A stretch of 64,000 bases of DNA from Planococcus rifietoensis (GCF_001465795.2 NZ_CP013659.2:1-64000), one strand, 5' to 3'; counted from the first letter of the stretch, positions 17,944-26,757 are shown. The notes: a model not told the origin generated them from the letters alone. Numbers and translations are program-made.

Positions 17944-18897
17944 ATGACGGAGAAAGTTTATGTAATTCATGAAAACGAAGAATGGACGGTCCATCTATTC
18001 CGGCGCTTGGAAGAACTCGGGGTGCCTTATGAAGATTGGTTTACCGATGCAGGGTCGGTCGATTTGACGAATGAGCCGCCGCAAGGGGTTTTCTATAACC
18101 GAATGAGTGCTTCATCGCATACAAGAGGGCACCGCTTTGCTCCTGAAATGGCCGAGGCGAAAATCGCTTGGCTCGAACGCCACAACCGGCGCGTCGTCAA
18201 TGGCAGCCGCGCACTCCGGCTTGAAGTGAGCAAAGTGAACCAGTACATGGCGCTTGATGCAGCCGGCATCCAGACGCCGAAAACGGTTGCGGTGAGCGGG
18301 AAGGAACAGCTTCTTGCGGCAGCGTCCGCTTTTGAGGGCGAATCGTTTATCACGAAACATAACCGCGCTGGAAAAGGGCTCGGTGTCCGATTGTTTCATT
18401 CATTAGAAGCGTTAGAGGAATATGTGGGCGGCGGTGAATTCGACGAATCCGTGGACGGCATCACTTTATTGCAACAATACATCCAAGCGCCTGAACCATA
18501 CATCACACGCTGTGAATTTGTCGGCGGGAAATTTCTCTATGCGGTGCGCGTGGATACATCGGAAGGCTTTGAATTATGCCCAGCCGATGCCTGCCGCCTC
18601 GAAGATATCTTTTGCCCGGCAGACGGCGCATCGGAAACACGGCCAAAATTCCAAGTCATTGAAGGTTTTGATGATCCAATTATCGCTAAGTATGAACGTT
18701 TCCTTAAAGAGAATGGCATCGAAGTGGCGGGCATCGAATTTATCCAAAATGCCGAAGGTGAGCTGTTCACTTACGATGTCAACACCAACACAAATTACAA
18801 TGCTGATGCGGAGGCAGTGGCTGGCACATACGGCATGCTGGAACTGGCGAAATATCTCGACCATCAGCGGCAAACCCTCACGACTTTTGCTAAGTAA
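17944..18897 (+). CDS. ATP-grasp protein (RimK-like ligase)
   Basis: A 317-residue ATP-grasp enzyme with an N-terminal Rossmann-like half (VYVIHENEEWTVHLFRRLEELG), a nucleotide-binding middle (SKVNQYMALDAAGIQTPKTVAV; FITKHNRAGKGLGVRLF) and a metal-binding end (VAGIEFIQNAEGELFTYDVNTNTNYN; EF and N residues for Mg). The fold ligates a carboxylate to an amine via acyl-phosphate; RimK/LysX-type alpha-amino-acid ligases are the nearest comparison. The acceptor is unknown. GAGGAGG precedes the ATG, and it is monocistronic. Confidence 0.85.
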   Translation: MTEKVYVIHENEEWTVHLFRRLEELGVPYEDWFTDAGSVDLTNEPPQGVFYNRMSASSHTRGHRFAPEMAEAKIAWLERHNRRVVNGSRALRLEVSKVNQYMALDAAGIQTPKTVAVSGKEQLLAAASAFEGESFITKHNRAGKGLGVRLFHSLEALEEYVGGGEFDESVDGITLLQQYIQAPEPYITRCEFVGGKFLYAVRVDTSEGFELCPADACRLEDIFCPADGASETRPKFQVIEGFDDPIIAKYERFLKENGIEVAGIEFIQNAEGELFTYDVNTNTNYNADAEAVAGTYGMLELAKYLDHQRQTLTTFAK

Positions 18898-18913
18898 ACG
18901 GAGATTAACATGA

Positions 18914-18952
18914 AACAGCACGGCCAGATGCAGATCCGGCCGTGCTGTTTTT
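18914..18952 (+). terminator. Terminator of ATP-grasp gene
   Basis: AACAGCACGGCC / GGCCGTGCTGTT stem followed by T5. Confidence 0.9.
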
Positions 18953-18970
18953 CATGCCCAGAGGCTGGAC

Positions 18971-18996
18971 GTTTATCCCCCGTCATTCAAGGGAAC
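18971..18996 (+). promoter_or_regulatory. Candidate sigma-B promoter before the 66-aa gene
   Basis: GTTTAT (18971-18976), 14 bp, GGGAAC (18991-18996); one mismatch in each half against GTTTAA / GGGWAW. The gene starts 44 bases downstream. Confidence 0.45.
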
Positions 18997-19039
18997 GGTT
19001 GAAAAAAGGGATTTGTTTGCGGAAGGGAGTGAACTCGCG

Positions 19040-19240
19040 ATGGATAAAGAAACTAAGGAAGTGGAAGAGCAGACGCCTTCGGAACCGGAAGATGTGGTGG
19101 ACGTGGAAAGCAAAGAATTAAAAACGGCGTCGAAATTCGACGGCATTTATAGCCGTGTCTCTTCGAACCGCCTGGAAAACTTGCGCACAACTCATATCGA
19201 AAACAAGGCGAAGGAGTTAGCGCGCAAAAGCCGCCGTTAA
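19040..19240 (+). CDS. Small hydrophilic protein, unknown
   Basis: A 66-residue, highly charged protein: an acidic N-terminal half (KEVEEQTPSEPEDVVDVESKEL), then a basic C-terminal half (SNRLENLRTTHIENKAKELARKSRR). It is probably disordered with a helical end. No cysteine, no membrane segment, no family recognised. GAAGGGAG ten bases before ATG 19040 sets the start. It is convergent with the next gene, with one base between stops, and a sigma-B-like promoter precedes it. Confidence 0.65.
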   Translation: MDKETKEVEEQTPSEPEDVVDVESKELKTASKFDGIYSRVSSNRLENLRTTHIENKAKELARKSRR

Positions 19241-19241
19241 C

Positions 19242-19541
19242 TTATTCCTCGCGCGGTAATTTCTCCATAGCATTTGCGACTTCAAACGCCAGATCGTCAT
19301 TGCCGAATGATTGAAGCACTTCGAGCAGGACGTCGCCGCCGATGTCGTATTCGAACGCTTCGGTTTCTTCCATGGCAGTTTTCAGCAGCTGATTCTCAGC
19401 CTGTGATGGATATGCTGCCGTGTAAAGTGCGAGTGGATCGATTTTATGATTGACGCACCACTGGACAAATACGCGGACCATCGTTTCTTCATCTTGCTGG
19501 TATTTCTTGATGATAAAATCTTCACGGCTTTCGTATTCCAT
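19242..19541 (-). CDS. Small acidic protein, unknown
   Basis: A 99-residue acidic protein (MEYESREDFIIKKYQQDEETMVRVFVQWCVNHKIDPLALY...). Predicted mostly helical, with a single Cys in VQWCVNHKIDP. I do not recognise a family. Frame is open to 19607, but AAAAGGAGTG seven bases before ATG 19541 fixes the start. No terminator separates its end from the convergent 66-residue gene. Confidence 0.7.
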   Translation of the reverse strand: MEYESREDFIIKKYQQDEETMVRVFVQWCVNHKIDPLALYTAAYPSQAENQLLKTAMEETEAFEYDIGGDVLLEVLQSFGNDDLAFEVANAMEKLPREE

Positions 19542-19669
19542 GCGGGTCACTCCTTTTACAGAATCTTGGGATGTTTTCACAATAGCAGATAAATCATTCG
19601 GTTGCATGGACTTCCTGCATTGTTTGCTCTAAAATGGTCCATAGCACTGATAGTATCGGAGGGGAAAGA

Positions 19670-20347
19670 ATGAAATTACTTCAAGTACGAAAAGGCCAAT
19701 TCGTCTACTATAACAACGAATTGCACAAAGTTTATTCCGTCAAGCCGCTCGCTAAAAAATCGGTTTTGATGTTCCGTGTCAAGGACATGGAGCAAGTAGC
19801 AAGCCGCGCTGACGAAGTGTCGCTCTACAAGCCGAAACACATGGATTCGTTCATGTTCTTCGGGGAGCGCTACACATTGCGCGAAGACGTACCGGCAGAA
19901 GAGGGCGGCTACATCTTAATCGCTAAGCCGGATCCGGATTATATGGACCATTATTCCTTGAACGAGTTCGAGAAAATCGAATCAGTCGAAGGGAAGAATG
20001 TCATCACCACAAGACAAAACACTGTCAAATCGAGAGAATTCTTCGTGATGGTTCCAGGAGAAGAGCAAGGCAGCAACGATATTGCGTATTTCGACAAAGG
20101 AAAAGTGTCTGCAGAGCAGCAGCAGCATGATGCACAGCTCGCAGATGATTTGCGCGACAGAAGCTCGATCCGCCCGTCAATCGGCGATGTCTATTTGAAC
20201 TTGGACAACACAGGAACGGCCATGGTCGTCGCGATCATGGGCGAAGAAGTGACACTCGGAACAGGCGACAAGCTGACGTTCCACGACTTGCATAAAGCGG
20301 ACAACTGGAGCTATCTCTACAATGTAGCAGACGGCGATTTCCGGTAA
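19670..20347 (+). CDS. Unknown protein with KOW/EF-P-like N-terminus
   Basis: A 225-residue soluble protein. The first 45 residues (VRKGQFVYYNNELHKVYSVKP...SVLMFRVKDMEQ) have the beta-barrel spacing of an EF-P/KOW-type SH3-like domain. A middle part reads MFFGERYTLREDVPAEEGGYILI, and the last 60 residues form another beta-rich part (PSIGDVYLNLDNTGTAMVVAIMGEEVTLG). No catalytic motif seen, and I cannot name a family; the EF-P resemblance is a weak impression. GGAGGGG before ATG 19670 sets the start over an upstream in-frame codon at 19634. Confidence 0.7.
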   Translation: MKLLQVRKGQFVYYNNELHKVYSVKPLAKKSVLMFRVKDMEQVASRADEVSLYKPKHMDSFMFFGERYTLREDVPAEEGGYILIAKPDPDYMDHYSLNEFEKIESVEGKNVITTRQNTVKSREFFVMVPGEEQGSNDIAYFDKGKVSAEQQQHDAQLADDLRDRSSIRPSIGDVYLNLDNTGTAMVVAIMGEEVTLGTGDKLTFHDLHKADNWSYLYNVADGDFR

Positions 20348-20433
20348 TAAAAAAAGGCCGCAAATGTGGTAGCACAGTTGCTACGGGAAGCTTGAGCTAA
20401 ATGAAAGTTGAATATTTGGAGTTTCTCGATACT

Positions 20434-20466
20434 AAAAAAAGGAAGCCGCAGCGGCTTCCTTTTTTT
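20434..20466. terminator. Bidirectional terminator
   Basis: GGAAGCCG-CAG-CGGCTTCC flanked by A7 and T7, between convergent genes. Confidence 0.92.
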
Positions 20467-20473
20467 CTATCCT

Positions 20474-20743
20474 TTATTTCACCAGGACGTCCTGGAATTC
20501 TTCTGTGCCTTCGATTACTTTTTTTGCGTATGGGCATTGCGGGTCCACTGATTTGCCTTCGTTTCTCGCGTGCTCGACGATTTTGCCGACCAGTTCTTTG
20601 CCCATGCCTTGCCCGCTGAGTTCTGGAGCTACTTCGGTATGGTCCACCGTCAGTACATCGCCGTTTTCAATATAGCTGACAAACCCGACTTCTTCAGAAC
20701 CGTCGAGCATGGCAATCCGGTTGTCTTGATGTTGAAAATCCAT
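20474..20743 (-). CDS. GNAT N-acetyltransferase, YjdJ/YidJ type
   Basis: A minimal 89-residue GNAT acetyltransferase of the short YjdJ-like group: beta strands around ISYIENGDVLTVDHTEVAPELSGQGMGKELV (acetyl-CoA pyrophosphate loop Q-G-M-G-K) and the C-terminal CPYAKK signature of this subfamily. Acceptor unknown. AGGAGGAA lies upstream of the ATG. It is divergent from the catalase gene, with about 100 bases between. Confidence 0.88.
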   Translation of the reverse strand: MDFQHQDNRIAMLDGSEEVGFVSYIENGDVLTVDHTEVAPELSGQGMGKELVGKIVEHARNEGKSVDPQCPYAKKVIEGTEEFQDVLVK

Positions 20744-20795
20744 TTAAATTTCCTCCTTTTTAAAAAGCATTCTACTTACAAGGTATTCCCGTTCT

Positions 20796-20820
20796 TTTCA
20801 ATAATATGCATAGCGGGTAT
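20796..20820 (+). promoter_or_regulatory. Candidate sigma-B promoter of the catalase gene
   Basis: TTTCAA (20796-20801), 13 bp, GGGTAT (20815-20820). The -10 is perfect and the -35 matches 4 of 6. Position suits a transcript start near 20828, upstream of the ribosome binding site. Confidence 0.5.
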
Positions 20821-20843
20821 GAAAGAAAAAAAGGAGGGATAGC

Positions 20844-21758
20844 ATGGAAGCCAGTCAAAAAGAACAACACGCTGTTAATCAGATCGAAGAAGTTTTCGGT
20901 GAGCATAAAGGCTACCGGCGTGCGCACGCAAGGGGCGCGGGCTATAAAGGATTATTTGAAGGAAGTGGGGAGGCAATCGGATTGACCGATGCTGAACATT
21001 TTAAAAATACAACAATACCGGTGCTTGTGCGCTTTTCCCATTTCTCACCGGATCCCACTTGGGCCGATGCCATGTCGCCAGTTAAAGGCATGGCGATCCA
21101 ATTCAAAATAGGGCTGGAAGAGGTGACGAATATCGTGTCGGTGACTTCACCGGTGTTCTTTACGCGTTCGCCGGAACGTTTCGTGGAGATGCTTGAAGTG
21201 TCCCGTTCTTTTCAAAAAGGCCGGCCGAAATTGGCAGAACTGGCAGAGCTGCTGACGGATTTTCCTGAGGTGCGGGCGATGTTTTCGAGCATGAAAAAAA
21301 TGACGGTGCCTGAAAGTTTCGCGACGGGCATCTATCATTCCATCCATGCGTTTTATTTTGAAAAGCACGGCAATAAACAGGCAATCAAATACGTATTTGA
21401 GCCGGATGCCGGAGAAGACAAGCGGTCCATAAAGGATATGAAGGACTTGCCTTTCGGCTATTACGAACAGGAATTGGCTGAGCGAACCGCGCGCAGCCCT
21501 GTTTGTTTTAAACTGTATGCCATTATCGGCGAAGCAGGCGACCCGACAGACGATCCGACGCGCGATTGGCCAAAAAATCGTGAACGCATCTTCCTTGGTC
21601 GATTGGTGATCGAAGCGCCTGATGATGAAGCTGAACAAGCACTGTATGATCCAACCGTAATGACTGCAGGCGTTAGCTGTTCGGACGATCCGATTCTTCA
21701 GTTCCGCCGGGGGGCATATCGGCATTCTTACGAAAAACGCACAGCAGAAAATGGATGA
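20844..21758 (+). CDS. Small catalase-family peroxidase
   Basis: A 304-residue member of the minimal catalase/SrpA-type haem proteins, well short of full catalases (about 480 or more). The distal His28 in HKGYRRAHARG, the PVLVRFSHF and VKGMAIQFKI segments, and a C-terminal FRRGAYRHSY (Tyr292, expected haem ligand) are visible. It probably removes organic peroxides or hydrogen peroxide in the cytoplasm; no signal peptide. A good AGGAGGG site precedes the ATG, and a sigma-B-like promoter suggests stress induction. Confidence 0.88.
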   Translation: MEASQKEQHAVNQIEEVFGEHKGYRRAHARGAGYKGLFEGSGEAIGLTDAEHFKNTTIPVLVRFSHFSPDPTWADAMSPVKGMAIQFKIGLEEVTNIVSVTSPVFFTRSPERFVEMLEVSRSFQKGRPKLAELAELLTDFPEVRAMFSSMKKMTVPESFATGIYHSIHAFYFEKHGNKQAIKYVFEPDAGEDKRSIKDMKDLPFGYYEQELAERTARSPVCFKLYAIIGEAGDPTDDPTRDWPKNRERIFLGRLVIEAPDDEAEQALYDPTVMTAGVSCSDDPILQFRRGAYRHSYEKRTAENG

Positions 21759-21805
21759 GTGCACGCTAGCCATCCGAAAGGCTGCTAGGTTTGCTTTCCA
21801 AAGTG

Positions 21806-21844
21806 AAAAGACAACCCGCTGAGTTTCAACGGGTTGTCTTTTTT
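21806..21844. terminator. Bidirectional terminator
   Basis: AAAAGACAACCCG / CGGGTTGTCTTTT stem between the catalase and convergent dehydrogenase genes. Confidence 0.9.
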
Positions 21845-23222
21845 AATAGAGCTTGCCTTGCTTATGCAGCACAGTCGATAAACGCTGTACGGCATGGATA
21901 AAACAATTTTCACGAAGTGGATACGGGTCCCCGAAATATTGGGGAAGGATCGTATCCATTGTCTCCTGCATTTTCTCCAATAGCAGACGGAACACTTCCG
22001 ACTCTTCATGGTATTGGGTTTCGCGGCCCTGCAGCCATTCAAGATACGAAACAATGACACCGCCAGCATTGGCTAAAATATCCGGGATGATGATGACCCC
22101 TTGATTGTCTAAATATTCATCGGCAACCCGTGTTGTCGGTGCATTTGCGCCTTCTACGATGATCTTGGCTTGGATGTGTTCCATATTGCCTTGATGAATC
22201 TGATCTTCGAGCGCCGCTAAAAAAAGTACATCGACGGGCAATGTCAATAATTCATCACGCCCGCGGATTTCTGCCTGGATACCGGATTTATCAAGTTCTG
22301 CTTCATCTTTCGGTAAATCCCCGCGGTTGCTTGAAGTGAAGGCGACCAAGCTTGGGATATCGAGGCCATCTTCGTTAAACAGTGTAACGTTGCGGTCGCT
22401 GACAGCGATGACTTGATTGTTCAATGAACGGCAATGATAAGCTTCGAGCGCAGCGACAGAGCCGACATTTCCAAATCCCTGGACGGCCATCTTCAAGGGG
22501 CGCTCGGCATGCGCCAATGCGGTTTTTGAAAAGGGATTGATGGAATTTTCCAGTTGTTCTTTATGCGCCAAGACGTAATCGTGAATCATGTATCGGAAAG
22601 TGAAATAAACGCCTTTTCCGGTCGCTTCCCGGCGGCCGAGCGATCCACCGTTGACGACGCTTTTGCCAGTAAAGCTGCCGAGATAAGGCTTGCCGTGGTG
22701 GATCTTTTTATACTCTGCCATCATCCAGTCCATTTCGCGTTCGCCAGACCCCATATCGGGTGCTGGAATGTCTTTATCCGGCCCGATGACATCAGCGAAA
22801 TAACGGACATATTTGCGCGACACGATGTTCAATTCCTTTTCGCTATAATTGCGCGGATTGATGACGATGCCGCCCTTGCCGCCCCCAAAAGGCACTTGAT
22901 GAAGGGCGTTTTTTAAGGTCATCAAAAAAGCCAAATTGACGACTTCTTCTTCATTGACCCCTTCGTAAAAGCGGATGCCGCCTTTATAGGGCCCTAAGCT
23001 ATCGTTATGCTGCACACGATAAGCGGGGATTCGTTCGATTGTGCCGTCTTCCCGCGGGACCCGCAAAAACGATTTATGGATATTGTTCGGCGTGGAGATA
23101 ATGGCGCTTAATGAGTTGAATGCTTGAGTACGGACGCCATCAGTCAAATCAGGAAGAAATTCCTTTTTTTCGTATAGGGCATCGAGTGATTCTTGAATGA
23201 TTTTCTTCGTTTCTTCTTCCAA
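21843..23222 (-). CDS. Glu/Leu/Phe/Val dehydrogenase family enzyme
   Basis: A 459-residue amino-acid dehydrogenase that oxidatively deaminates an amino acid, most likely glutamate. The catalytic lysine motif PFGGGKGG is at residues 111-118, GPYKGGIRF precedes it, and PAPDMGSGEREMDWMM and a Rossmann half with GFGNVGSVAA follow. It is somewhat longer than RocG/GudB (about 424), so specificity is uncertain. TTG 23222 is preferred because TTTTGGAGG lies eight bases upstream; the TTG at 23237 overlaps that site. It follows the BCCT gene after a terminator. Confidence 0.88.
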   Translation of the reverse strand: MEEETKKIIQESLDALYEKKEFLPDLTDGVRTQAFNSLSAIISTPNNIHKSFLRVPREDGTIERIPAYRVQHNDSLGPYKGGIRFYEGVNEEEVVNLAFLMTLKNALHQVPFGGGKGGIVINPRNYSEKELNIVSRKYVRYFADVIGPDKDIPAPDMGSGEREMDWMMAEYKKIHHGKPYLGSFTGKSVVNGGSLGRREATGKGVYFTFRYMIHDYVLAHKEQLENSINPFSKTALAHAERPLKMAVQGFGNVGSVAALEAYHCRSLNNQVIAVSDRNVTLFNEDGLDIPSLVAFTSSNRGDLPKDEAELDKSGIQAEIRGRDELLTLPVDVLFLAALEDQIHQGNMEHIQAKIIVEGANAPTTRVADEYLDNQGVIIIPDILANAGGVIVSYLEWLQGRETQYHEESEVFRLLLEKMQETMDTILPQYFGDPYPLRENCFIHAVQRLSTVLHKQGKLY

Positions 23223-23283
23223 TGCAAGCACCTCCAAAATATCGTTACAGTCCTATACCCTTTCGCCTAGCCAGTAAGCTATA

Positions 23284-23313
23284 GAAAAAACCCGCCATTG
23301 AAGTAATGGCGGG
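23284..23313 (-). terminator. Terminator of first BCCT gene
   Basis: CCCGCCATT-GAAGT-AATGGCGGG with T6 on the minus strand. Confidence 0.88.
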
Positions 23314-23320
23314 CAGGAAA

Positions 23321-24811
23321 TTATTTTTTGCGCTGCATTAATTGAAGTTCGGTATTCAAAGCTTTGAACAATGCAATGACCATCAGAATCATAACGAATG
23401 AAAACGGCAAAGCCGCAATAATGATGGTGTTTTGCACAGCTGTCAAGCCGCCGACAGAAAGCAGGATTGCGGCGACGAGCGACTGGGCGATGCCCCAAAG
23501 AATCTTGATCTGGTTGCTCGGAAGCAAGGAACCGTTCGTCGACTGCATGCCGAGCACGAAAGTCGCAGAATCTGCGGACGTGATGAAGAATGTGCTAACA
23601 AGCAAAATAGCGAGAATTGACATAATCATGCCCAGCGGCAAATGACTGAATGCAGCAAACAAAGTTTGTTCGGTGGAAAAAGCTGTCAAATCAATGCCGC
23701 TTTTTTGCATATCAATAGCAGTCGTTCCGAAAGTTCCGAACCAAAATGATCCGAAGATCGTAGGTGCTAAAACAACACCAATCAAAAACTCACGGATTGT
23801 CCGGCCTTTTGATACGCGGGCGATAAACATGCTGACGAATGGTGCCCAAGCAATCCACCATGCCCAGTAGAAGATCGTCCAGCTATCCAGCCAACTGCGA
23901 TTTTCAGCACTAAGAGGAGCGGATTGGAAGCTCAATCCAATCAGGTTTTGAATATAAGCACCAAAAGTTTCTGTATAGATATTCAAGATTAAGATAGTGG
24001 GCCCAAGAACAAGAACGAGTGCAAGAAGAGTGATCGCTAGCACCATGTTCGTGTTGGAAAGGTATTTGATGCCTTTATTAAGGCCAGACCAGGCCGACAT
24101 AATAAACAGCAATGTTACAACACCGATGATGACCATCTGTACCCATTCTTCTTGAGGGGCGCCGAATAGGTAGGCGATCCCACCATTAATTTGAGCAGCG
24201 CCAAATCCGAGTGAAGTAGCTACACCAAACACAGTAGCGAATACAGCCAAAACGTCGACCAATGTACCGAGCGGCCCGTTCATCCGATCACCGAATAAAG
24301 GTTTTAATGTAGACGAAATGAGTGCAGGTTCTCCTTTTCGGAATTGGAAGAAGGCCAATGACAAGGCGACCATTCCATACATTGTCCAAATGTGGATGCC
24401 CCAATGATAATAAGTGCGTTGCAGGGCTTCTTTAAACGCTTCGTCTGATCCAACTTCAGCGGTGGCCGGTTGAATTGCAAAATGCGATAGTGGCTCAGCT
24501 GCTCCGTAGAATACTAGGCCGATTCCCATCCCTGCTGAAAACAGCATGGAGACCCAAGTGAAAGTAGAAAATTCCGGGCGGTCGGAATCACGACCGAGCC
24601 TGATTTTGCCATAAGGGCTGAAAATAATAACAATAACGAGAATCAGGAGGATTGCCATGATTGTAAGATAATACCAGCCGAAGGCGGTGTTGATGTAGTT
24701 GCGAATGGTTCCAGTGCCTTGCTCGAATAATTCTGGAGCAATAACCCCAAAACCGACAGTCAAAATGACAAGTCCGAATGCGATATAGAAAACTTTAGTT
24801 GCTTTGTTCAT
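23321..24811 (-). CDS. BCCT-family betaine/choline/carnitine transporter
   Basis: A 496-residue, 12-span secondary carrier of the betaine-choline-carnitine family (OpuD-like). The signature around FSAGMGIGLVFYGAAEP, the aromatic substrate site FYWAWWIAWAPFVSMFIARVSKGRTIREF, and TSADSATFVLGM near the end are intact. It probably imports glycine betaine or a similar osmolyte. AGGAGGAAAC precedes ATG 24811. A second, distinct BCCT gene lies at 57148. Confidence 0.94.
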   Translation of the reverse strand: MNKATKVFYIAFGLVILTVGFGVIAPELFEQGTGTIRNYINTAFGWYYLTIMAILLILVIVIIFSPYGKIRLGRDSDRPEFSTFTWVSMLFSAGMGIGLVFYGAAEPLSHFAIQPATAEVGSDEAFKEALQRTYYHWGIHIWTMYGMVALSLAFFQFRKGEPALISSTLKPLFGDRMNGPLGTLVDVLAVFATVFGVATSLGFGAAQINGGIAYLFGAPQEEWVQMVIIGVVTLLFIMSAWSGLNKGIKYLSNTNMVLAITLLALVLVLGPTILILNIYTETFGAYIQNLIGLSFQSAPLSAENRSWLDSWTIFYWAWWIAWAPFVSMFIARVSKGRTIREFLIGVVLAPTIFGSFWFGTFGTTAIDMQKSGIDLTAFSTEQTLFAAFSHLPLGMIMSILAILLVSTFFITSADSATFVLGMQSTNGSLLPSNQIKILWGIAQSLVAAILLSVGGLTAVQNTIIIAALPFSFVMILMVIALFKALNTELQLMQRKK

Positions 24812-24936
24812 GTTTCCTCCTATGATGTTTTTTTAACATAACTATTAAAGGTATAGGATTGCGATAAAATAGTCAAATGCTTAGCTAGTATTGAAAAATT
24901 GCTCTTTACTATTCGAATATGAAAAAAAGATGATAA

Positions 24937-24965
24937 AATGCCCTGCACTTTGCGCACAGGGCATT
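24937..24965 (-). terminator. Terminator of ypsA
   Basis: AATGCCCTG / CAGGGCATT stem on the minus strand, followed by TTTT. Confidence 0.75.
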
Positions 24966-24968
24966 CCA

Positions 24969-25532
24969 TTACCAACCGTTCCATTCGTTTTGCTGTTCCT
25001 CTTCCGCGACGATGCGCAGATCATCGGCCGAGATGATGAGGATGTCGTATTCGTTCTTTTCGGCATAGCGTTCGGCTTCTTGTTTGATGAACTTCGGCGA
25101 TCCTTCCGTTTCCTCGTCGTAAATCAGCAGGATGCCGTCGGAATTTCGGAGAAAGAACTTATTTTTCTCGACAAACTGCCACGGTGCCTCATAAGGCTTG
25201 TTCGTCAAACTGCGGTGGAAATCGGCTTGGGATAACAGGAATTCGTATTTTTCCTGTTTCGCTTCGTTCCAGTTTTTCTCCTGGTCCTCGAAAGGCGTAA
25301 GAATGGCGAAATGCAGCTGTGGAAATTCCTCCTGCAACTCGATCACCACTTCGGCGGCCCAGGTTTCGACGCCCAGCTGGCCGCTCAAGATCACCCATTC
25401 GAGCCCTTCGTCGACCAGTGCGCGCAAGCGGTTTTCGAGTGCTTTCTTGATAAAGCGCACCCCTTCGTGCTTGTCGTCGAATATGCCGAGCTCGTGCGGT
25501 TTATAGCCGGTGATGACTAAGCGTTTGAGCAT
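24969..25532 (-). CDS. ypsA: YpsA (SLOG/DUF1273 family)
   Basis: A 187-residue member of the DUF1273/SLOG family with the expected Rossmann-like core: MLKRLVITGYKPHELGIF, WVILSGQLGVETWAAEVVIEL (SGxxxGxE nucleotide-binding motif), and DGILLIYDEETEGSPKF. B. subtilis YpsA (about 180 residues) has been linked to cell division and oxidative stress; the ligand is unclear. ATG 25532 follows AAAGGAGGAG. Monocistronic. Confidence 0.9.
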   Translation of the reverse strand: MLKRLVITGYKPHELGIFDDKHEGVRFIKKALENRLRALVDEGLEWVILSGQLGVETWAAEVVIELQEEFPQLHFAILTPFEDQEKNWNEAKQEKYEFLLSQADFHRSLTNKPYEAPWQFVEKNKFFLRNSDGILLIYDEETEGSPKFIKQEAERYAEKNEYDILIISADDLRIVAEEEQQNEWNGW

Positions 25533-25680
25533 ATCGTCTCCTCCTTTATGCAAATCAGTGTTATCAGTTTAACGCATTTTCTTCCATTATGGAGAATGCA
25601 CGGCTCGTTCGCATCATCCGCCTTTCGGTAACTGAATATTCACTCTTATGGTAAGCTAAACGAAAAAAGGAGTGAGGCCA

Positions 25681-26643
25681 GTGGCCAATATTGAAGAAGT
25701 GGAACAGGCGAGAAGCCGCATTCAAAATATCATCCATAAAACGCCGATTGTGCATTCACAGTCGCTCCAGGAAAAATGGGGGCGCCGCGTGTTCTTTAAA
25801 GCCGAGCATTTGCAGAAGACGGGCTCGTTCAAGATTCGCGGGGCGGCGAACGCTGTGACGAATGCAGTATCGAACGGGGCGACGCTCGTAACGGCCGCTT
25901 CTTCCGGCAATCACGGACAAGCGGTCGCTTATGTGGCCAACGAGCTCGGCATCTCCTCTGTTATCGTCGTGCCGACGGACGCAAGCCCGGCAAAAGTCGC
26001 AGCGATCAAAGCGTATGGCGGACAGATAGAATATTGCGGCACGACTTCAGCGGAGCGGATTCCGCATGCCAAGTCGCTGGCGAACCAACTGAGCGGCGTC
26101 TACATTCCTCCGTATGACCATCGTGACATTATCGCAGGACAAGGGACAGTGGGCTTAGAGATGGTCGAGCAACTGCCGGATGCTGAATTCATCGTGGTGC
26201 CTGTCGGCGGCGGCGGATTGATTTCCGGCATCTTGACGGCAGTGAAAGCAAAGCGTCCGGATATATTGGTGATCGGCGCAGAGCCAGCGCTTGCGAATGA
26301 CACGGCCTTATCTTTGGAGCGGGGAGAGATTACAGCGATCGGCCCGACCGAAACGATTGCCGACGGCTTACGGACCTCGCAGCCCGGTGACTTGACGTTC
26401 CCGATTGTGAGTGAGCTGCTCGACGGGCTGGTGTTGGTGGAAGAACAGGAAATCATCGAAGCGATGCGCGATATCGCCGCACGCACAAAGCAGCTGGTGG
26501 AACCTTCAGGTGCAGTTGCCGCAGCTGCCATCATGTCGGGCAAAGCAGGCGCGCCGGGTCAAACCATCGTTGCGGTGATCTCAGGCGGCAATGTCGACCT
26601 CCCGCGTTTCGCCGGATTGCTGAATGCTGCTGAAACCAAATAA
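25681..26643 (+). CDS. Threonine/serine dehydratase (PLP, fold II)
   Basis: A 320-residue fold-type-II PLP enzyme resembling catabolic threonine ammonia-lyase. The PLP lysine is in GSFKIRGAAN near residue 50, then ASSGNHGQAVAY, the phosphate-binding PVGGGGLISG near residue 180, and ISGGNVDL near the C-terminus. It lacks the ACT-like regulatory domain of biosynthetic IlvA. GTG 25681 is eight bases after GGAG; an earlier GTG at 25672 overlaps that site. Threonine or serine substrate is inferred. Confidence 0.88.
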   Translation: MANIEEVEQARSRIQNIIHKTPIVHSQSLQEKWGRRVFFKAEHLQKTGSFKIRGAANAVTNAVSNGATLVTAASSGNHGQAVAYVANELGISSVIVVPTDASPAKVAAIKAYGGQIEYCGTTSAERIPHAKSLANQLSGVYIPPYDHRDIIAGQGTVGLEMVEQLPDAEFIVVPVGGGGLISGILTAVKAKRPDILVIGAEPALANDTALSLERGEITAIGPTETIADGLRTSQPGDLTFPIVSELLDGLVLVEEQEIIEAMRDIAARTKQLVEPSGAVAAAAIMSGKAGAPGQTIVAVISGGNVDLPRFAGLLNAAETK

Positions 26644-26658
26644 ATCAAATTGCCTTGA

Positions 26659-26693
26659 GCCGAGCCCTGATCGTTACGGGCTCGGCTTTTTTT
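26659..26693 (+). terminator. Terminator of dehydratase gene
   Basis: GCCGAGCCC / GGGCTCGGC stem with T7. Confidence 0.92.
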
Positions 26694-26722
26694 GGCGTGG
26701 GAAGGCGATTGCATATTAGTGA

Positions 26723-26736
26723 TGAAAACGGTAACA
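26723..26736 (+). promoter_or_regulatory. CcpA cre box (perfect consensus match)
   Basis: TGAAAACGGTAACA fits TGWAAACGNTNWCA at all 14 positions. It overlaps a possible promoter (TTGCAT 26709-26714, 17 bp, TAACAT 26732-26737). Carbon catabolite repression of the following operon is inferred. Confidence 0.65.
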
Positions 26737-26757
26737 TAAAGTTTAAGTATTCTGAAC

